From JACKHO01 sp041398745 (GTDB taxonomy: Bacteria; Planctomycetota; Planctomycetia; Planctomycetales; Planctomycetaceae): DNA of 64,000 bases. Numbering within the stretch: the stretch's first letter is position 1; the number at the start of each line of letters is the position of its first letter. The stretch is from assembly GCA_041398745.1 (NCBI GenBank), contig JAWKUB010000010.1, positions 186,001 to 250,000 on the forward strand. The letters are read 5' to 3'. Below the pieces are notes generated by a model. It was not told the DNA's origin. It saw only the letters and a program-made list of their open reading frames with translations, and did not search any database. The position numbers and the translations under genes were made by a program. This document shows positions 25,141 through 34,463 of the stretch, one piece after another.

Positions 25141-28100
25141 CTACTCCCGAATCGCTTCCACGGCATTCAGAATCGGAGTCCCTGATTTTGGGTTCAGTTT
25201 GATCTGCACGTCTTTGGTGACATCGACGCCGGTGAATTCCTGGACTGACGTGGAAATGCTGGCATTTTCCGCGCCGGGGGCGAGTGTGACGTTTTCGGCG
25301 ACGACGTTTCCATTGAGCAGCACGTCGAACGTTGAGGGTTCTGTGCCAGTGGGGCGGCCGTCGGCGAAGTGGAGTTTGAGGGTGTACTTGGCTGGTGCAT
25401 CTCCTTCGCCGAGGAGGGGCAGGGTCAGTTCCTGCAGGCCTTCGGCCCAGGAACTGTAAATCCAGGGCGTTTCGGTGTTCGCATCCACCCGGACTTCGTT
25501 GACGCTTTCATAGCCTCCGCCCGAAGCGAGTTGGGGATTAATGTCGAGCCGCACGTCGAGTGACGTTTGCTGGTAGGCGTCGCGGCGTGGGTAGGAGAAC
25601 CAAATTGTGCCGAGGGCGTCTTTCCGGTCGCCGGGTGCACCGAAGTTAATCGCGAGGTGTTTCACTGGAGTTTGAGCACCGACCGCGCTGTAAATGGTCC
25701 ACGGACGCCGGGTCTCGCGTGGCTCCATGACAATGGTCGAAGCAATGGAAAACTGACAGACACAACCGGCGCTGGCTTCGGGAATCATGACCAGTCCGTT
25801 GGCGGAAATGGCATTAATCCAGCAGCCGAGTCGGTGACCGGCGAAATGCCGAATGCCTTCATCACTGTTGAGGTCCATGAACCCGGTGGCACCTGAGCGG
25901 AAGAGAATCATGCCGGAATCGCTGCCCGTGAGCATGCCGCAGTGGTGGCCGGTTCGCATAATGCTCCAGGGTGATTCTTCTCCCGTAATGGGATGCGTCC
26001 GCATGAGTTGTTCGCCGGTTTTCAAATCATACATCCACGGCTCTGCCAGCACCTTTTCACCAATAATGATGGGACGATGCCGGTAGTTCGCATCCTTCGC
26101 CCACAACTGGTAGCCGTTGACGGCGGAGAGGGCCACCATGCGGCGTTCCTTGAATTCACCGGCGACGAACTGCCGCCAGTAGTGACCGTTGGCATTCGCA
26201 CCGCACAGAATGAGCGTGTCATCTGCGAACATCATGGTGAGCTTGCCGCCGCCAATTCCAATTTCACTGCAATCAGTGACATCGACGGGTCGTTCCCACA
26301 GTTTCTCACCGGTTTTGGCATCGACCGCGACGGTCATACGGACGTCGGCATCTTTGAGTCTTCTTTCCGCGAGTTCGCGTTCCTCGCCAGTCAGTTCGGC
26401 CAGTTTGGATTTATCTTCCCGCAAAATGTCAGCCCGCTGCTCGCTGGTAATCGAACTGTCGATGAAACAAACCTGCGTGGGACCAATGGCAATGGTGTGG
26501 TGCGAAATGCTTTGGCCGGCATAGCTCCACGCATGTTTGCCGGTGGCAATTTCGATGGCGAAAATACCGTCGGTGGCGTCGTCGGTTTTGCGACCACGTC
26601 GCCGCATTTGGGCGGCGAGTTCGCCCCGAATGGTGGCGGTGCCATACAACATGCCATCCTGCACGGCGACATAACCCCACTGGTAGCGACCGTCATCTTT
26701 CCCTGGCGGGAGCTTGTGCGTCGCGACGGTTTCCCCCGTCTGCATGTCAACCTGATAACACTCATCACCAATGAAGTGGAACAGGCAGTCCTCGCCCGCC
26801 GCGAGGTTGCCAGGGTTCTGGTTCTGGAACACGCCCGTCCGTAGGGCCTTCGGATTCTCATAGGTCCACAAGTGCCGACCGTTGTATGCGTCGTACGCCA
26901 GGATAGTGGTCTCGCCCTGCACAAACAGCTTGCCATTCACTGAAAGAGGACCGACAGCCCCTTCGTGACGATTCACCATTTCTCCGGGACCGGGATCACC
27001 ATACCACAGCACACCCAAATCTCCCGCTATGCGCTTGTCGCTACTAATGGCAGTGTTCGCCGGATTCCCGTATTGATGCGACCAGTTCCCCGCTCCCGGC
27101 AGCGGTCCACGCGTCAGTACCAACCATCCCGGAGCCGTCTTCGGGGCGAGTTGGTCACCCAACGTTGAAGTTGCTGCGATCTTCTGAAGAGCAGGCTCAT
27201 CCAGTTCGCCCTGCGCGACAGGTCGTCCCAGACAGAGCACCCCACCCTGCGGACGCAAATGCCGTTCGATGTTGTTGAGCGAGGTTGGCCACTGGCCTGT
27301 ACTCATTGATGTTTCCGACACGATGAGATCGGCGAAGTAATTCGAGTACGGAATTTGGTCGAATTCCGCCTGATGCACCGCGATGCGATGCCCGTGCAAA
27401 CCAACTGCTGCAAACCGCGCACGGGCCTGTTCAACTTTCTCCGCTGATGGTTCGATGCAGTAGAATTTCAGTTCACTCTGCCGCGCCAGCGATTCGGCCA
27501 ACTCGCCTGTTTCCAACCCGACGACGAGACAGAATCCCGCTTTGACTCCCGTGTTCTCCAGGATTTGACTGGCGGCTGCACGGTACTCATTGCTTGCCGT
27601 GTCTTCAGCAGCGAGTTGTGCTGCACCGTTCGATGATGTGTTGTCACCGCCAAAGCAAACAATCGCACCTGAGTCGGTACTGGCAATGAGATGTCCATCG
27701 GCGACCGTGAGTCCCCGTACGGTCCCTTCGACTTCAGCCGTCCAGACTTCACGACCGTCATCCTTGGCAAACGCTGCCACCCGTTCGACACCACCGACAA
27801 CAACGACGTTGCCTGCCACAAGTAAAGCAGAGTCAGCAGCAGCTGGCGTCGACCACACGATGCCAATATCAGCGATGCTCTCCAGTTCTTCACGCAGTTC
27901 CCGCGCCTGGTTTTTCAGTTCTTCTGCCTTGTCTCCTTTCGCTGAATACGCTTCGCGAGTGAGGCTGGCGATTTTCGCGTCGAGGTCGCGACGTTTGCGA
28001 CTGTTCTCCAGATAGACGGCACGATCCAGCCGGGCGACACGTTCGCCGGTTGCGATATAAGCGGCATCATCCTGAACGGCGACAAAGCGGCTGTCGAACC

Positions 28101-29043
28101 AGCCGAATCCAATGTTCCCCGTCTTCTGATCCATTGCCAGGATGTGTTCATCACCCACAGTGAAGAGTTGTCCATCGGAGAGTAAGGCACGGGTCCCACC
28201 CACTCGACCTGCTGGGCCACGCCAACTGTGCGTGCGCTTGTGCAAGAGCGACTTCTTCCCAATATCGTATACGGCCGGGAGTGATCCCCCCGAGGGAACG
28301 AACAGCAAATCTTCCTCGGCCAAAAGGTACCCCTGTGGGGAGAGGTCGTTGCGTCCGGCGTCCTGAACGCTGATGTTGTCCTGTGACCAGACAGTACGCC
28401 CCGTTGCGGGATCAACACCATAGAGATAGACATCTTCGTGTGGAAAAATGCCGGCGCCAAAGTATGCGACGCCGTCATGAATGGTGACACCGGTACGGAC
28501 TGGCCATTTGGAAATCATTTCGCCACGAGCAAGAATCCATTCGTCGCGTGGAGCGACACGCCGCTGCCAGACGTCTTCGCCGGTTTCAGCGTTCACGCAA
28601 TAGACGCGCCCATCATCAGAGCCGAAATAGACGCGACCTTCATAGACTGCGGGCGAAAGCCGAACCGGCCCGCCAGTGAATTTCGACCAAACGGTTTTGC
28701 CGGTCGCCAAATCGCGGCAGTGAACGCCATGGTCGACGGTGGAACCGAAATAAACTCTTCCGCCTGCCACAACGGTTCGAAACGCATCATCGAACCGAAT
28801 TCGTCCGGCCTGCTTCAGGCCTTCCATCAGTCGCCCTTCCGAACTCGACCACGCGAGGCGGGGGGCTGCTGGTGCATCGACTTCCCACTGGGCGGTAAGA
28901 GGCATTTTCAAGTCATCAACGGAGGCGAACGCACGAGCGTTGCTTCCACCTTCGGTCGGCCAGTCACTGGCCTTGGCAGAGCATGCTGTCAGAAAAATCA
29001 TTGCAGCAAAAGCAGTGCGTGCGGAGCCGGAAAATCCGAACAT
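25141..29043 (-). CDS. Very large secreted PQQ-type beta-propeller with embedded methyltransferase-like domain
   Basis: The signal peptide is GSARTAFAAMIFLTACSAKA. PQQ/BamB-like propeller repeats follow (GGRVYFGSTVDHGVHCRDLA, EGRVYFGSDDGRVYCVNAET, GVAYFGAGIFPHEDVYLYG) up to about residue 490, with a coiled segment near residues 350-390. Residues of about 500-645 look like a class I SAM methyltransferase: LVVGLETGELAESLARQ as motif I, FYCIEPSAEKVEQARARF as the second strand with an acidic end, then YFADLIVSETSM. A second propeller begins at GNWSHQYGNPANTAISSDKR and runs to about residue 1110. The end (KHLAINFGAPGDRKDALGT onward) is a malectin-like carbohydrate-binding domain. The combination is known in planctomycetes, but the reaction is unknown. 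A SAM enzyme outside the cytoplasm would be odd, so the domain may be non-catalytic. Confidence 0.85.
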   Translation of the reverse strand: MFGFSGSARTAFAAMIFLTACSAKASDWPTEGGSNARAFASVDDLKMPLTAQWEVDAPAAPRLAWSSSEGRLMEGLKQAGRIRFDDAFRTVVAGGRVYFGSTVDHGVHCRDLATGKTVWSKFTGGPVRLSPAVYEGRVYFGSDDGRVYCVNAETGEDVWQRRVAPRDEWILARGEMISKWPVRTGVTIHDGVAYFGAGIFPHEDVYLYGVDPATGRTVWSQDNISVQDAGRNDLSPQGYLLAEEDLLFVPSGGSLPAVYDIGKKSLLHKRTHSWRGPAGRVGGTRALLSDGQLFTVGDEHILAMDQKTGNIGFGWFDSRFVAVQDDAAYIATGERVARLDRAVYLENSRKRRDLDAKIASLTREAYSAKGDKAEELKNQARELREELESIADIGIVWSTPAAADSALLVAGNVVVVGGVERVAAFAKDDGREVWTAEVEGTVRGLTVADGHLIASTDSGAIVCFGGDNTSSNGAAQLAAEDTASNEYRAAASQILENTGVKAGFCLVVGLETGELAESLARQSELKFYCIEPSAEKVEQARARFAAVGLHGHRIAVHQAEFDQIPYSNYFADLIVSETSMSTGQWPTSLNNIERHLRPQGGVLCLGRPVAQGELDEPALQKIAATSTLGDQLAPKTAPGWLVLTRGPLPGAGNWSHQYGNPANTAISSDKRIAGDLGVLWYGDPGPGEMVNRHEGAVGPLSVNGKLFVQGETTILAYDAYNGRHLWTYENPKALRTGVFQNQNPGNLAAGEDCLFHFIGDECYQVDMQTGETVATHKLPPGKDDGRYQWGYVAVQDGMLYGTATIRGELAAQMRRRGRKTDDATDGIFAIEIATGKHAWSYAGQSISHHTIAIGPTQVCFIDSSITSEQRADILREDKSKLAELTGEERELAERRLKDADVRMTVAVDAKTGEKLWERPVDVTDCSEIGIGGGKLTMMFADDTLILCGANANGHYWRQFVAGEFKERRMVALSAVNGYQLWAKDANYRHRPIIIGEKVLAEPWMYDLKTGEQLMRTHPITGEESPWSIMRTGHHCGMLTGSDSGMILFRSGATGFMDLNSDEGIRHFAGHRLGCWINAISANGLVMIPEASAGCVCQFSIASTIVMEPRETRRPWTIYSAVGAQTPVKHLAINFGAPGDRKDALGTIWFSYPRRDAYQQTSLDVRLDINPQLASGGGYESVNEVRVDANTETPWIYSSWAEGLQELTLPLLGEGDAPAKYTLKLHFADGRPTGTEPSTFDVLLNGNVVAENVTLAPGAENASISTSVQEFTGVDVTKDVQIKLNPKSGTPILNAVEAIRE

Positions 29044-29433
29044 GAATTACATCTCCGTGAGGTACCGAACGTCGACCGTTCGTCCGCAGAATTTGATTTG
29101 CGAACGGCACGACCAACTCAATTCACCTGACATCGTCCAATACAATATCAGCTTTAGTCTCGGTCGCCGTTGTCCATCCGTCAATAGCACGACAAAACGA
29201 AGTGCCCTGCGGCGAAGAACTTCGAGTTCCTCCTAAATTTGAAGCGAATCGCACCACTCATATTGCTGTCGGGAGTCAACGTCGAAAACTTGGTTACCGC
29301 CACCCACACAAGCTCACTCGAAGAGATTTTGACTTAGCTGCTCGGAGCAGCTTGCAGAACAGAAGAAGGACTACACAGCGAGTTTCAAATTCTCTCTTAC
29401 TCACCGATTTGGAAGTCGAATCGACTGGCACGA

Positions 29434-29480
29434 GTTCTTTTGCACGGAAGAGGTCACAGGTTCGAGTCCTGTCCTGTCAT
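29434..29480 (+). other. tRNA-Ala(TGC)-like 3' half, remnant
   Basis: An anticodon loop-like TTTTGCACGG (TGC at 29441) is followed by AGAGGTC, then a perfect T arm: ACAGG, loop TTCGAGT, CCTGT. The 3' acceptor-like bases CCTGTCA follow. I found no D arm and no 5' acceptor strand upstream, so this is not a functional tRNA. It looks like the 3' part of a tRNA-Ala gene, as left by an integrating element or a duplication. Confidence 0.5.
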
Positions 29481-29645
29481 GTCCACTTAATCGGGGTTTT
29501 CGAATTCTGACTCGGAAGCTCCGTTGGATGATAATGGGCTACATCCGCGACTTCGAAGTTCCCCACAAGCCTTCTTGGGATGCGTCCGATTTGATGGTGG
29601 GACCCGGCGTAGTCATCGTCATGGCTTGCGACACGAGTATGCTGC

Positions 29646-29690
29646 GCATGAATTCACCCTCCCGGTCGGAGCGGAGCGACGGGAGGATCG
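29646..29690. repeat. Family C GC-rich palindrome, short copy
   Basis: GAATTCACCCTCCCGG, then CGGAGCGGAGCGA, then GGGAGG. This corresponds to the reverse complement of the repeat arm near 9990-10037 (GGGAGGGTGAATTC with CGCTCCGCTCG), with an internal piece missing. It supports a second dispersed palindromic family in this genome. Confidence 0.6.
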
Positions 29691-29783
29691 TTAGACCCGA
29701 CAGCCTACCACTATCCAGGGGGTGCAGACGTCCCAGTGGCCTCACTCGTAATCGCGCCCCTGAGTTCACTCAATCATTGGCAG

Positions 29784-30482
29784 TCACTTTACAAGTGCGG
29801 ACAGATCTGGAACGGCAGACTTCAGTTCGGCGAGGATCAATTCAGCTGTCGCGGCAGCTCCTGCATTGCTGAAATGCGTTCGATCGGAGCCCTCGAAGTT
29901 GTAAGCCGCGCTCGCTTCAGGGCCAATTTTATTGTGGTGTGCAATGCTGATTGAATTGAGATCGATAAAGGGGACATCATTCTCCTGAGCTACGGCCTTC
30001 GCCGCCTGAGCAAACGCGGGGAGTGAGCGATCTCCCCCGATGATGACCGGCGTGATTTGACCGTTCTCATCAAAGACTCTGCGGGTAACAGAACTCAGAA
30101 TAACTGCCTGGCTGCCGCCATGCTTGACACGTTGCACGTAGTCGGTGAGCTTCTTTCGATACTCCTCTGCTCCGTAGCGTTTCATGTCGTTATGCCCAAA
30201 TTGAATGAGGATATAGTCTGGCTTCTGCTCGATGAGCCGATTCAGCTTCACGGAAAGAGATTCCAGCGTGGCCCCGTTCACTGCATAGTTCAGAACCGTC
30301 ACGGATTCGTTGAAACGGTCCGCGAAGGCAGGTCCCCATCCATAAGTGGTTGCAACGGTGGAGTCACCAATCAATCCAATGGTTACGGCCTTGTCTTCTG
30401 CTGCAACGGCGTGACCAACCACGAGGCAGGAACAGAAAATAAAAACAGTCCTAACGGATCTTAAATTCATTTGCTCTGACAT
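29784..30482 (-). CDS. Secreted SGNH/GDSL hydrolase (rhamnogalacturonan acetylesterase-like)
   Basis: The signal peptide is RSVRTVFIFCSCLVVGHAVAAED. The four SGNH blocks are present: GLIGDSTVATTYGWGP (block I, nucleophile Ser), NYAVNGATLESL (block II), ILIQFGHNDMKR (block III, Asn) and GSDRTHFSNAGA (block V, Asp and His). The order and the total of 232 residues fit rhamnogalacturonan acetylesterase-like and related carbohydrate esterases, which remove acetyl groups from polysaccharides. The start is ATG 30482 or ATG 30470, which differ by four residues. It converges with nothing and lies alone between two repeat-bearing spacers; the sulfatase gene diverges from it on the other side. Confidence 0.85.
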   Translation of the reverse strand: MSEQMNLRSVRTVFIFCSCLVVGHAVAAEDKAVTIGLIGDSTVATTYGWGPAFADRFNESVTVLNYAVNGATLESLSVKLNRLIEQKPDYILIQFGHNDMKRYGAEEYRKKLTDYVQRVKHGGSQAVILSSVTRRVFDENGQITPVIIGGDRSLPAFAQAAKAVAQENDVPFIDLNSISIAHHNKIGPEASAAYNFEGSDRTHFSNAGAAATAELILAELKSAVPDLSALVK

Positions 30483-30559
30483 CGAATACTGACTTGTGGT
30501 GACACGGAAAACGGTGTCAGATCGATATCACATCCACATGGGACAGTCAATTAGGGGCA

Positions 30560-30638
30560 GTTTCAAAAACCTGCTGACGTTGAGCCCCGGAGCAGGAAAA
30601 ACACCGACAGGAATTTCTTTGTCACCCGGCTTTGAAAC
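30560..30638. repeat. MITE-like element, family A, complete copy 1 (79 bp)
   Basis: It begins GTTTCAAAAACCTGCTGACG and ends CCCGGCTTTGAAAC; the two ends are inverted repeats. Inside is GCAGGAAAAACACCGACAGG, then AATTTCTTTGTCACC, a diverged form of the family A core. Length and ends match the copy at 61844-61921, which is in the opposite orientation. Confidence 0.7.
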
Positions 30639-30928
30639 AATCATTAGTATGTTGATGAAATAGACGTTGTCATGAGGCCGGCGCAGCGGGTTCCGTTGCG
30701 GATGTTGCCGCTCCGGACCTAGCGATGATTTCCAGCACACACCGTGACTCTCCCCGTAGCCGCCGGAAATTGACGTTTGAGGAAGAACTGTTGAGAATAG
30801 CCCTTGAACCGTTCCCAACCCTTGGCGCCTCGTAGCCACCTGGATTTTCATTCGCGCTCCCCAAATGGAGTGCGGCACGACCAGGTGATACGAGTAGCAT
30901 GCGCATCGCACGATACGAGAAAGTGACC

Positions 30929-32293
30929 ATGATTCATTTCCTTTTCATCAGACACGACGGTTGCCGCCGTTTGTTCCTGCATCATTTACTGCGAGGATCA
31001 ACGACATTGGCGGTTCTGATTGCCGTTGCAGTAATTCCTCAATTCATCTCCGCACGACAACTGCGTGCCGACCAACCGCAGCGTCCAAACGTCGTTCTCA
31101 TCATGGCGGACGACATGGGTTATGAATGCGTTGGGGCGAATGGGGGGACGTCGTATGCGACTCCAAATCTCGATGCACTGGCGGCGCGCGGAGCACGTTT
31201 CACCAACTGTCACTCGCAGCCACTCTGCACGCCGACGCGGTCGCAGTTGATGACGGGGATGTACAACAACCGGAACTACATTCGCTTTGGATTACTTGCC
31301 CCTAAAGCGTACACCATTGGTCACATGTTTCGTGACGCCGGTTACCGCACGTACATTGCCGGTAAGTGGCAACTGGAGGGAGGGCCGGAAGGACCGAATC
31401 ACTTCGGGTTTGAGGGCTACACGTTGTGGCAGACGACGCGTCGACCGCCACGCTACCCGAATCCTGGCCTGGAAATCGATGGAAAGGAAGTCGACTACAC
31501 CATGGGCGAATATGGTCCCGAACTTGTATGCAGTGCGCTGCTGAAATTCATTCGGGATCATAAGAACGAGCCGTTCTTTGCCTACTACCCCATGATTCTT
31601 CCGCATTCACCGCACGTCCCCACGCCCGAAAGCCCCGACTGGGATCCAACCGTGATGGGGCCTGAGAAAGGTGGTGGGAAGAACAAGCACTTCGCAGAAA
31701 TGGTTGCGTACGTTGACAAGAACGTTGGACGTATTGTCAGCACGCTCAACCAAGAGGGGCTCAGTGACAACACGCTGATTCTCTTCCTGGGGGATAACGG
31801 GACTAACCAGGCGATTACTTCGCGCATGGGAAAGGAATCCATTCAAGGAGGCAAGGGCAAAACAAAAGACAACGGGACACATGTGCCTCTGATTGTCGCT
31901 GGCCCGGGAATTTCGCCGACAATCCGGGAAGATTTGGTGGACACGACTGACTTCCTGCCGACACTCGCAGAAGCGATTGGCGTGAAGCCACCCGCCGGCA
32001 TTCGGTTTGATGGTCACAGTTTCCTCGAAGCAGCGAAAGGTACTGGCAAATCCAGCAGGGAATGGATTTACTGCTGGTACGAGCGAGGTGGGAATCGCGA
32101 AAAGGCGAGCCGCCACGCGAGAACAGCTCGCTACAAGCTTTATCTCACGGGGGAAATGTTTGACGTGATTGCCGATCCCAACGAGACGACACCGCTGCCG
32201 AATGACCAACAGGCCGAATTGAGAAAGCAACTCACGACCGTGCTCGATCAAATGGAATCCGCGACGCTCAACCCAGTTGAGGAAGGGAAATAG
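30929..32293 (+). CDS. Sulfatase, secreted
   Basis: An alkaline-phosphatase-fold sulfatase. The N-terminal metal site RPNVVLIMADDMGYECVG has the paired aspartates, and the formylglycine motif CTPTRSQLMTG has Cys100 for conversion by a formylglycine-generating enzyme. GKWQLEG, LPHSPHVPTPESPDWDPT and FLGDNGTNQ are the other conserved blocks. The leader from ATG 30929 holds a hydrophobic stretch (STTLAVLIAVAVIPQFISA), so export is likely; ATG 30899 is an alternative start. The substrate is probably a sulfated polysaccharide but cannot be named. It is followed after two bases by the DUF6868 gene, likely in one transcript. No formylglycine enzyme is encoded in this window. Confidence 0.93.
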   Translation: MIHFLFIRHDGCRRLFLHHLLRGSTTLAVLIAVAVIPQFISARQLRADQPQRPNVVLIMADDMGYECVGANGGTSYATPNLDALAARGARFTNCHSQPLCTPTRSQLMTGMYNNRNYIRFGLLAPKAYTIGHMFRDAGYRTYIAGKWQLEGGPEGPNHFGFEGYTLWQTTRRPPRYPNPGLEIDGKEVDYTMGEYGPELVCSALLKFIRDHKNEPFFAYYPMILPHSPHVPTPESPDWDPTVMGPEKGGGKNKHFAEMVAYVDKNVGRIVSTLNQEGLSDNTLILFLGDNGTNQAITSRMGKESIQGGKGKTKDNGTHVPLIVAGPGISPTIREDLVDTTDFLPTLAEAIGVKPPAGIRFDGHSFLEAAKGTGKSSREWIYCWYERGGNREKASRHARTARYKLYLTGEMFDVIADPNETTPLPNDQQAELRKQLTTVLDQMESATLNPVEEGK

Positions 32294-32295
32294 CC

Positions 32296-32544
32296 ATGAC
32301 GATTTTTGAGGTAAAGCAAATCCTGCAGTGGTGCCTGGTCCTGAATTTCAGCTTGCTGATGTTCTGGACCGCCATGTGTGTGTTTGCCATGGACTGGGTT
32401 TACGCGACTCAGAAACGCTTCTTTCCAATTTCGCGCGAAGTGTTCGTGGTGGCCATGTATGCGTTCCTGGGACTTTTCAAACTGGGAGTCATCCTGCTGA
32501 ATCTCACGCCCTATCTGGCCATACTAATTACCGAGAGCCGCTGA
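32296..32544 (+). CDS. DUF6868-like small membrane protein
   Basis: The 82-residue protein has two predicted membrane segments: LQWCLVLNFSLLMFWTAMCVFAMDW and YAFLGLFKLGVILLNLTPYLAIL. The spacing, the loop with FPISREVFVVAMYA and the ending KLGVILLNLTPYLA agree with what I remember of DUF6868. The function is unknown. It starts two bases after the sulfatase stop, so the two are translationally coupled or at least co-transcribed. The stop codon lies in the left arm of the hairpin described next. Confidence 0.7.
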   Translation: MTIFEVKQILQWCLVLNFSLLMFWTAMCVFAMDWVYATQKRFFPISREVFVVAMYAFLGLFKLGVILLNLTPYLAILITESR

Positions 32545-32568
32545 CAGCGGGGCTGCCAGCGGCTCTCG
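32532..32568 (+). terminator. Hairpin at the end of the DUF6868 gene
   Basis: CGAGAGCCGCTG and CAGCGGCTCTCG form a perfect 12-bp stem with a 13-base loop. The TGA stop lies inside the left arm. No T-run follows, but the position between this gene and the convergent SDR gene suggests a two-sided transcription terminator. Confidence 0.65.
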
Positions 32569-32594
32569 AATCATTCAAATTGACAAATCGTCGA

Positions 32595-33785
32595 CTAAGA
32601 AGGGTTTTCGACCACGTTTGGTTGACTCACTTCCTCTGGAACTCCCAGATACACGTCTGAAGCGACTCGTGGGTCACGCCAGTTGAAGCGACCGGCAATA
32701 GCGGCTTGGGCCATGTTGGCCAGCATGACGGAGTCCACATGCGGGCACGGCAAGTTGGGAAGTGCGGCTGTGATGTTTGTGAGATCGTATTCCGGGTCGT
32801 CCTTCCAGTACGACTCATACACCTGCATGTGGTGGTAGAAGAGTTTCTCGTCTTCCGACATGGTGGAAACGTCAGCCGGTACTGGATCGAACTGGATGCC
32901 GTAGATGTTCAGTACCTCTTGAATGACGTCGCACATCAGCTTGGTGGTCACTGGCTTGCGAGGTGTCAAATGGTACGTTTTGCCGTGGAGGTTCTCGTCG
33001 GCAATGATTGTGGCCATTGCTTCGGAAACCCAGTCAACAGGTACCAGGTTTTTGCGTTCAGTGCCGTCGGCCAACAGGCGAAAGTAACTGACGTTGGTTC
33101 GGCCGTCGGGCTCGAGGTGAGCGGTCAGGCTTTGCTTGAGCGTCCACGCAATTTGAAGCATCGCGTAGAAGTTGTGGTACGTGAAGGTCAGCCCCGACTC
33201 GCTATCCCCAACGATAATTCCGGGACGGAAAAACGTCGTTGTATCGAAGAATGAGCAACTGCGGACAAGTTTCTCGGCTTCCACTTTGCTCTCTTCGTAT
33301 GGATTGGCGAATTCCTGTCCGACATCCAATTCGTCCTCTTTGCACAGGCCTGTTCGACATCCTGCCACATAAGCGGTCGAAACGTGGTGGAAATTGCGGA
33401 TGCGTGCCTGATCGCAGAATTCGAGCACGTTCTTCGTGCCGTCCACATTGGAACGCCATGGCTCGGCGTCACGCCCAGTACTCACGAACGAGAGGCTCGC
33501 AGCGTTGTGGAGCATGCTGTCGCAATTCTCCACGACCCACTTTATTTCGGTTGGCGAGAGCCCTAGATCGGGCGTGCAAATATCCCCGGTCAACACAATG
33601 GGGCGAGGCAGACTGCGATCGCAAATCTTTTCCCAGCTTTGCATGAGCGCTTCGACGCGAGCATGGGGATTCTGGCGGCGGCTGGGGCGAACCAGTACAG
33701 CCAGCTTCACTTGTCGATCCATGAGGTCGCGGAGCAGGTACCGTCCAAGTAGACCCGTACCTCCAGTGATCAGCAAATAACCCAT
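32595..33785 (-). CDS. Extended SDR family NAD(P)-dependent reductase/thioester-reductase-like protein
   Basis: The Rossmann dinucleotide site GGTGLLGRYLLRDL is at residues 8-21, followed by acidic and basic positions typical of NADP-binding SDRs. The catalytic pair is in NPYEESKVEAE (Y-x-x-x-K), preceded by HVSTAYVAGCRTG. The layout, with the segment DGTKNVLEFCDQARIRNFHH, is that of the male-sterility/fatty acyl reductase-like and thioester reductase group. The C-terminal 120 residues are less conserved (LMCDVIQEVLNIYGIQFDPV). The substrate is not known; an activated fatty acid or carrier-bound acyl group is possible. The protein is probably cytoplasmic, as there is no signal peptide. It converges with the sulfatase/DUF6868 unit. 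Confidence 0.8.
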   Translation of the reverse strand: MGYLLITGGTGLLGRYLLRDLMDRQVKLAVLVRPSRRQNPHARVEALMQSWEKICDRSLPRPIVLTGDICTPDLGLSPTEIKWVVENCDSMLHNAASLSFVSTGRDAEPWRSNVDGTKNVLEFCDQARIRNFHHVSTAYVAGCRTGLCKEDELDVGQEFANPYEESKVEAEKLVRSCSFFDTTTFFRPGIIVGDSESGLTFTYHNFYAMLQIAWTLKQSLTAHLEPDGRTNVSYFRLLADGTERKNLVPVDWVSEAMATIIADENLHGKTYHLTPRKPVTTKLMCDVIQEVLNIYGIQFDPVPADVSTMSEDEKLFYHHMQVYESYWKDDPEYDLTNITAALPNLPCPHVDSVMLANMAQAAIAGRFNWRDPRVASDVYLGVPEEVSQPNVVENPS

Positions 33786-34463
33786 GTCAATATTCCTTTA
33801 AGGGGACGAGCTTTAAGGTCGTGGCGACGGACCGGTGATGAGATTCTGTAATTCCGTGAACCCGAAAGCCTCACGAGGTAATGACCGCGAAACTGCGGCT
33901 ATCCCAATTTGAAACGGCTCAAGCGATGCCGGAGAAATCCATTCAACTCAAATTGGGCTCATACCGGAACTGCAAATAGTACAGTCATTGGATGGTAAAT
34001 AGGCTGAAATTCCAGTCTACGCGGGGGAATTACAAAACTCAAACCAACTTCCATGCGAACTGTCACCAGGCGTTCCTTCACACAAATTAATCGGCAATTC
34101 ACGTTTCGCAACATGATACAGGCACACAATTTCCAGCATCGATACTGTTCGGCCTTCGAGATTGCTTTGGTTACGCCGCTGGATGCCATTAGTCGACAAT
34201 TGCCAGCAGTAACGATTTCGCAACCTCGCAGGGCGTGCTCTGTCGAATGCTTTGCAATCGAAATGACCTTGCCGAGGATCGTCACTGCATCGGCAAGTGG
34301 GGAGAGGTGGCAGAAGGGTTCCGCCAGAACGTCAGGCAAATTGCCACATTCGGGAGGTTACCACTTGCCAGTCTTCGCCATTTCAGGAAACTGGTAGACG
34401 CCACCCGGACAGAATAATCGTCGTAGAGCAATCGATTCATCAGAGCCACACAGGAACAGAGTC
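33786..34463. other. Non-coding region upstream of the SDR and MOSC genes
   Basis: Several short frames exist on both strands but none looks like a real protein. This spacer lies between two divergent genes, so it should contain promoters for both. I did not identify a clear pair of boxes or any repeat of the families described here. Confidence 0.35.

Larger units (their letters stand above)
29044..29783. other. Intergenic region with a tRNA remnant and a family C repeat
   Basis: No protein gene is supported. The stretch contains a 16-bp inverted repeat AGCTGCTC/GAGCAGCT around a single G near 29336, a tRNA-Ala-like 3' half near 29434-29480 and a GC-rich palindrome at 29646-29690, described separately. 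Confidence 0.5.

Noticed and set aside
29429..29447. A TGGCACG...TTTTGCA sigma54-like promoter
   Set aside because: The spacing between GG and GC is 13 rather than 10 bases, and the sequence is better explained as part of the tRNA-like remnant.
33959..34339. A 126-residue frame on the minus strand in the SDR-MOSC spacer
   Set aside because: No signal, no domain and no similarity to anything recognised; a competing frame on the plus strand is equally long.
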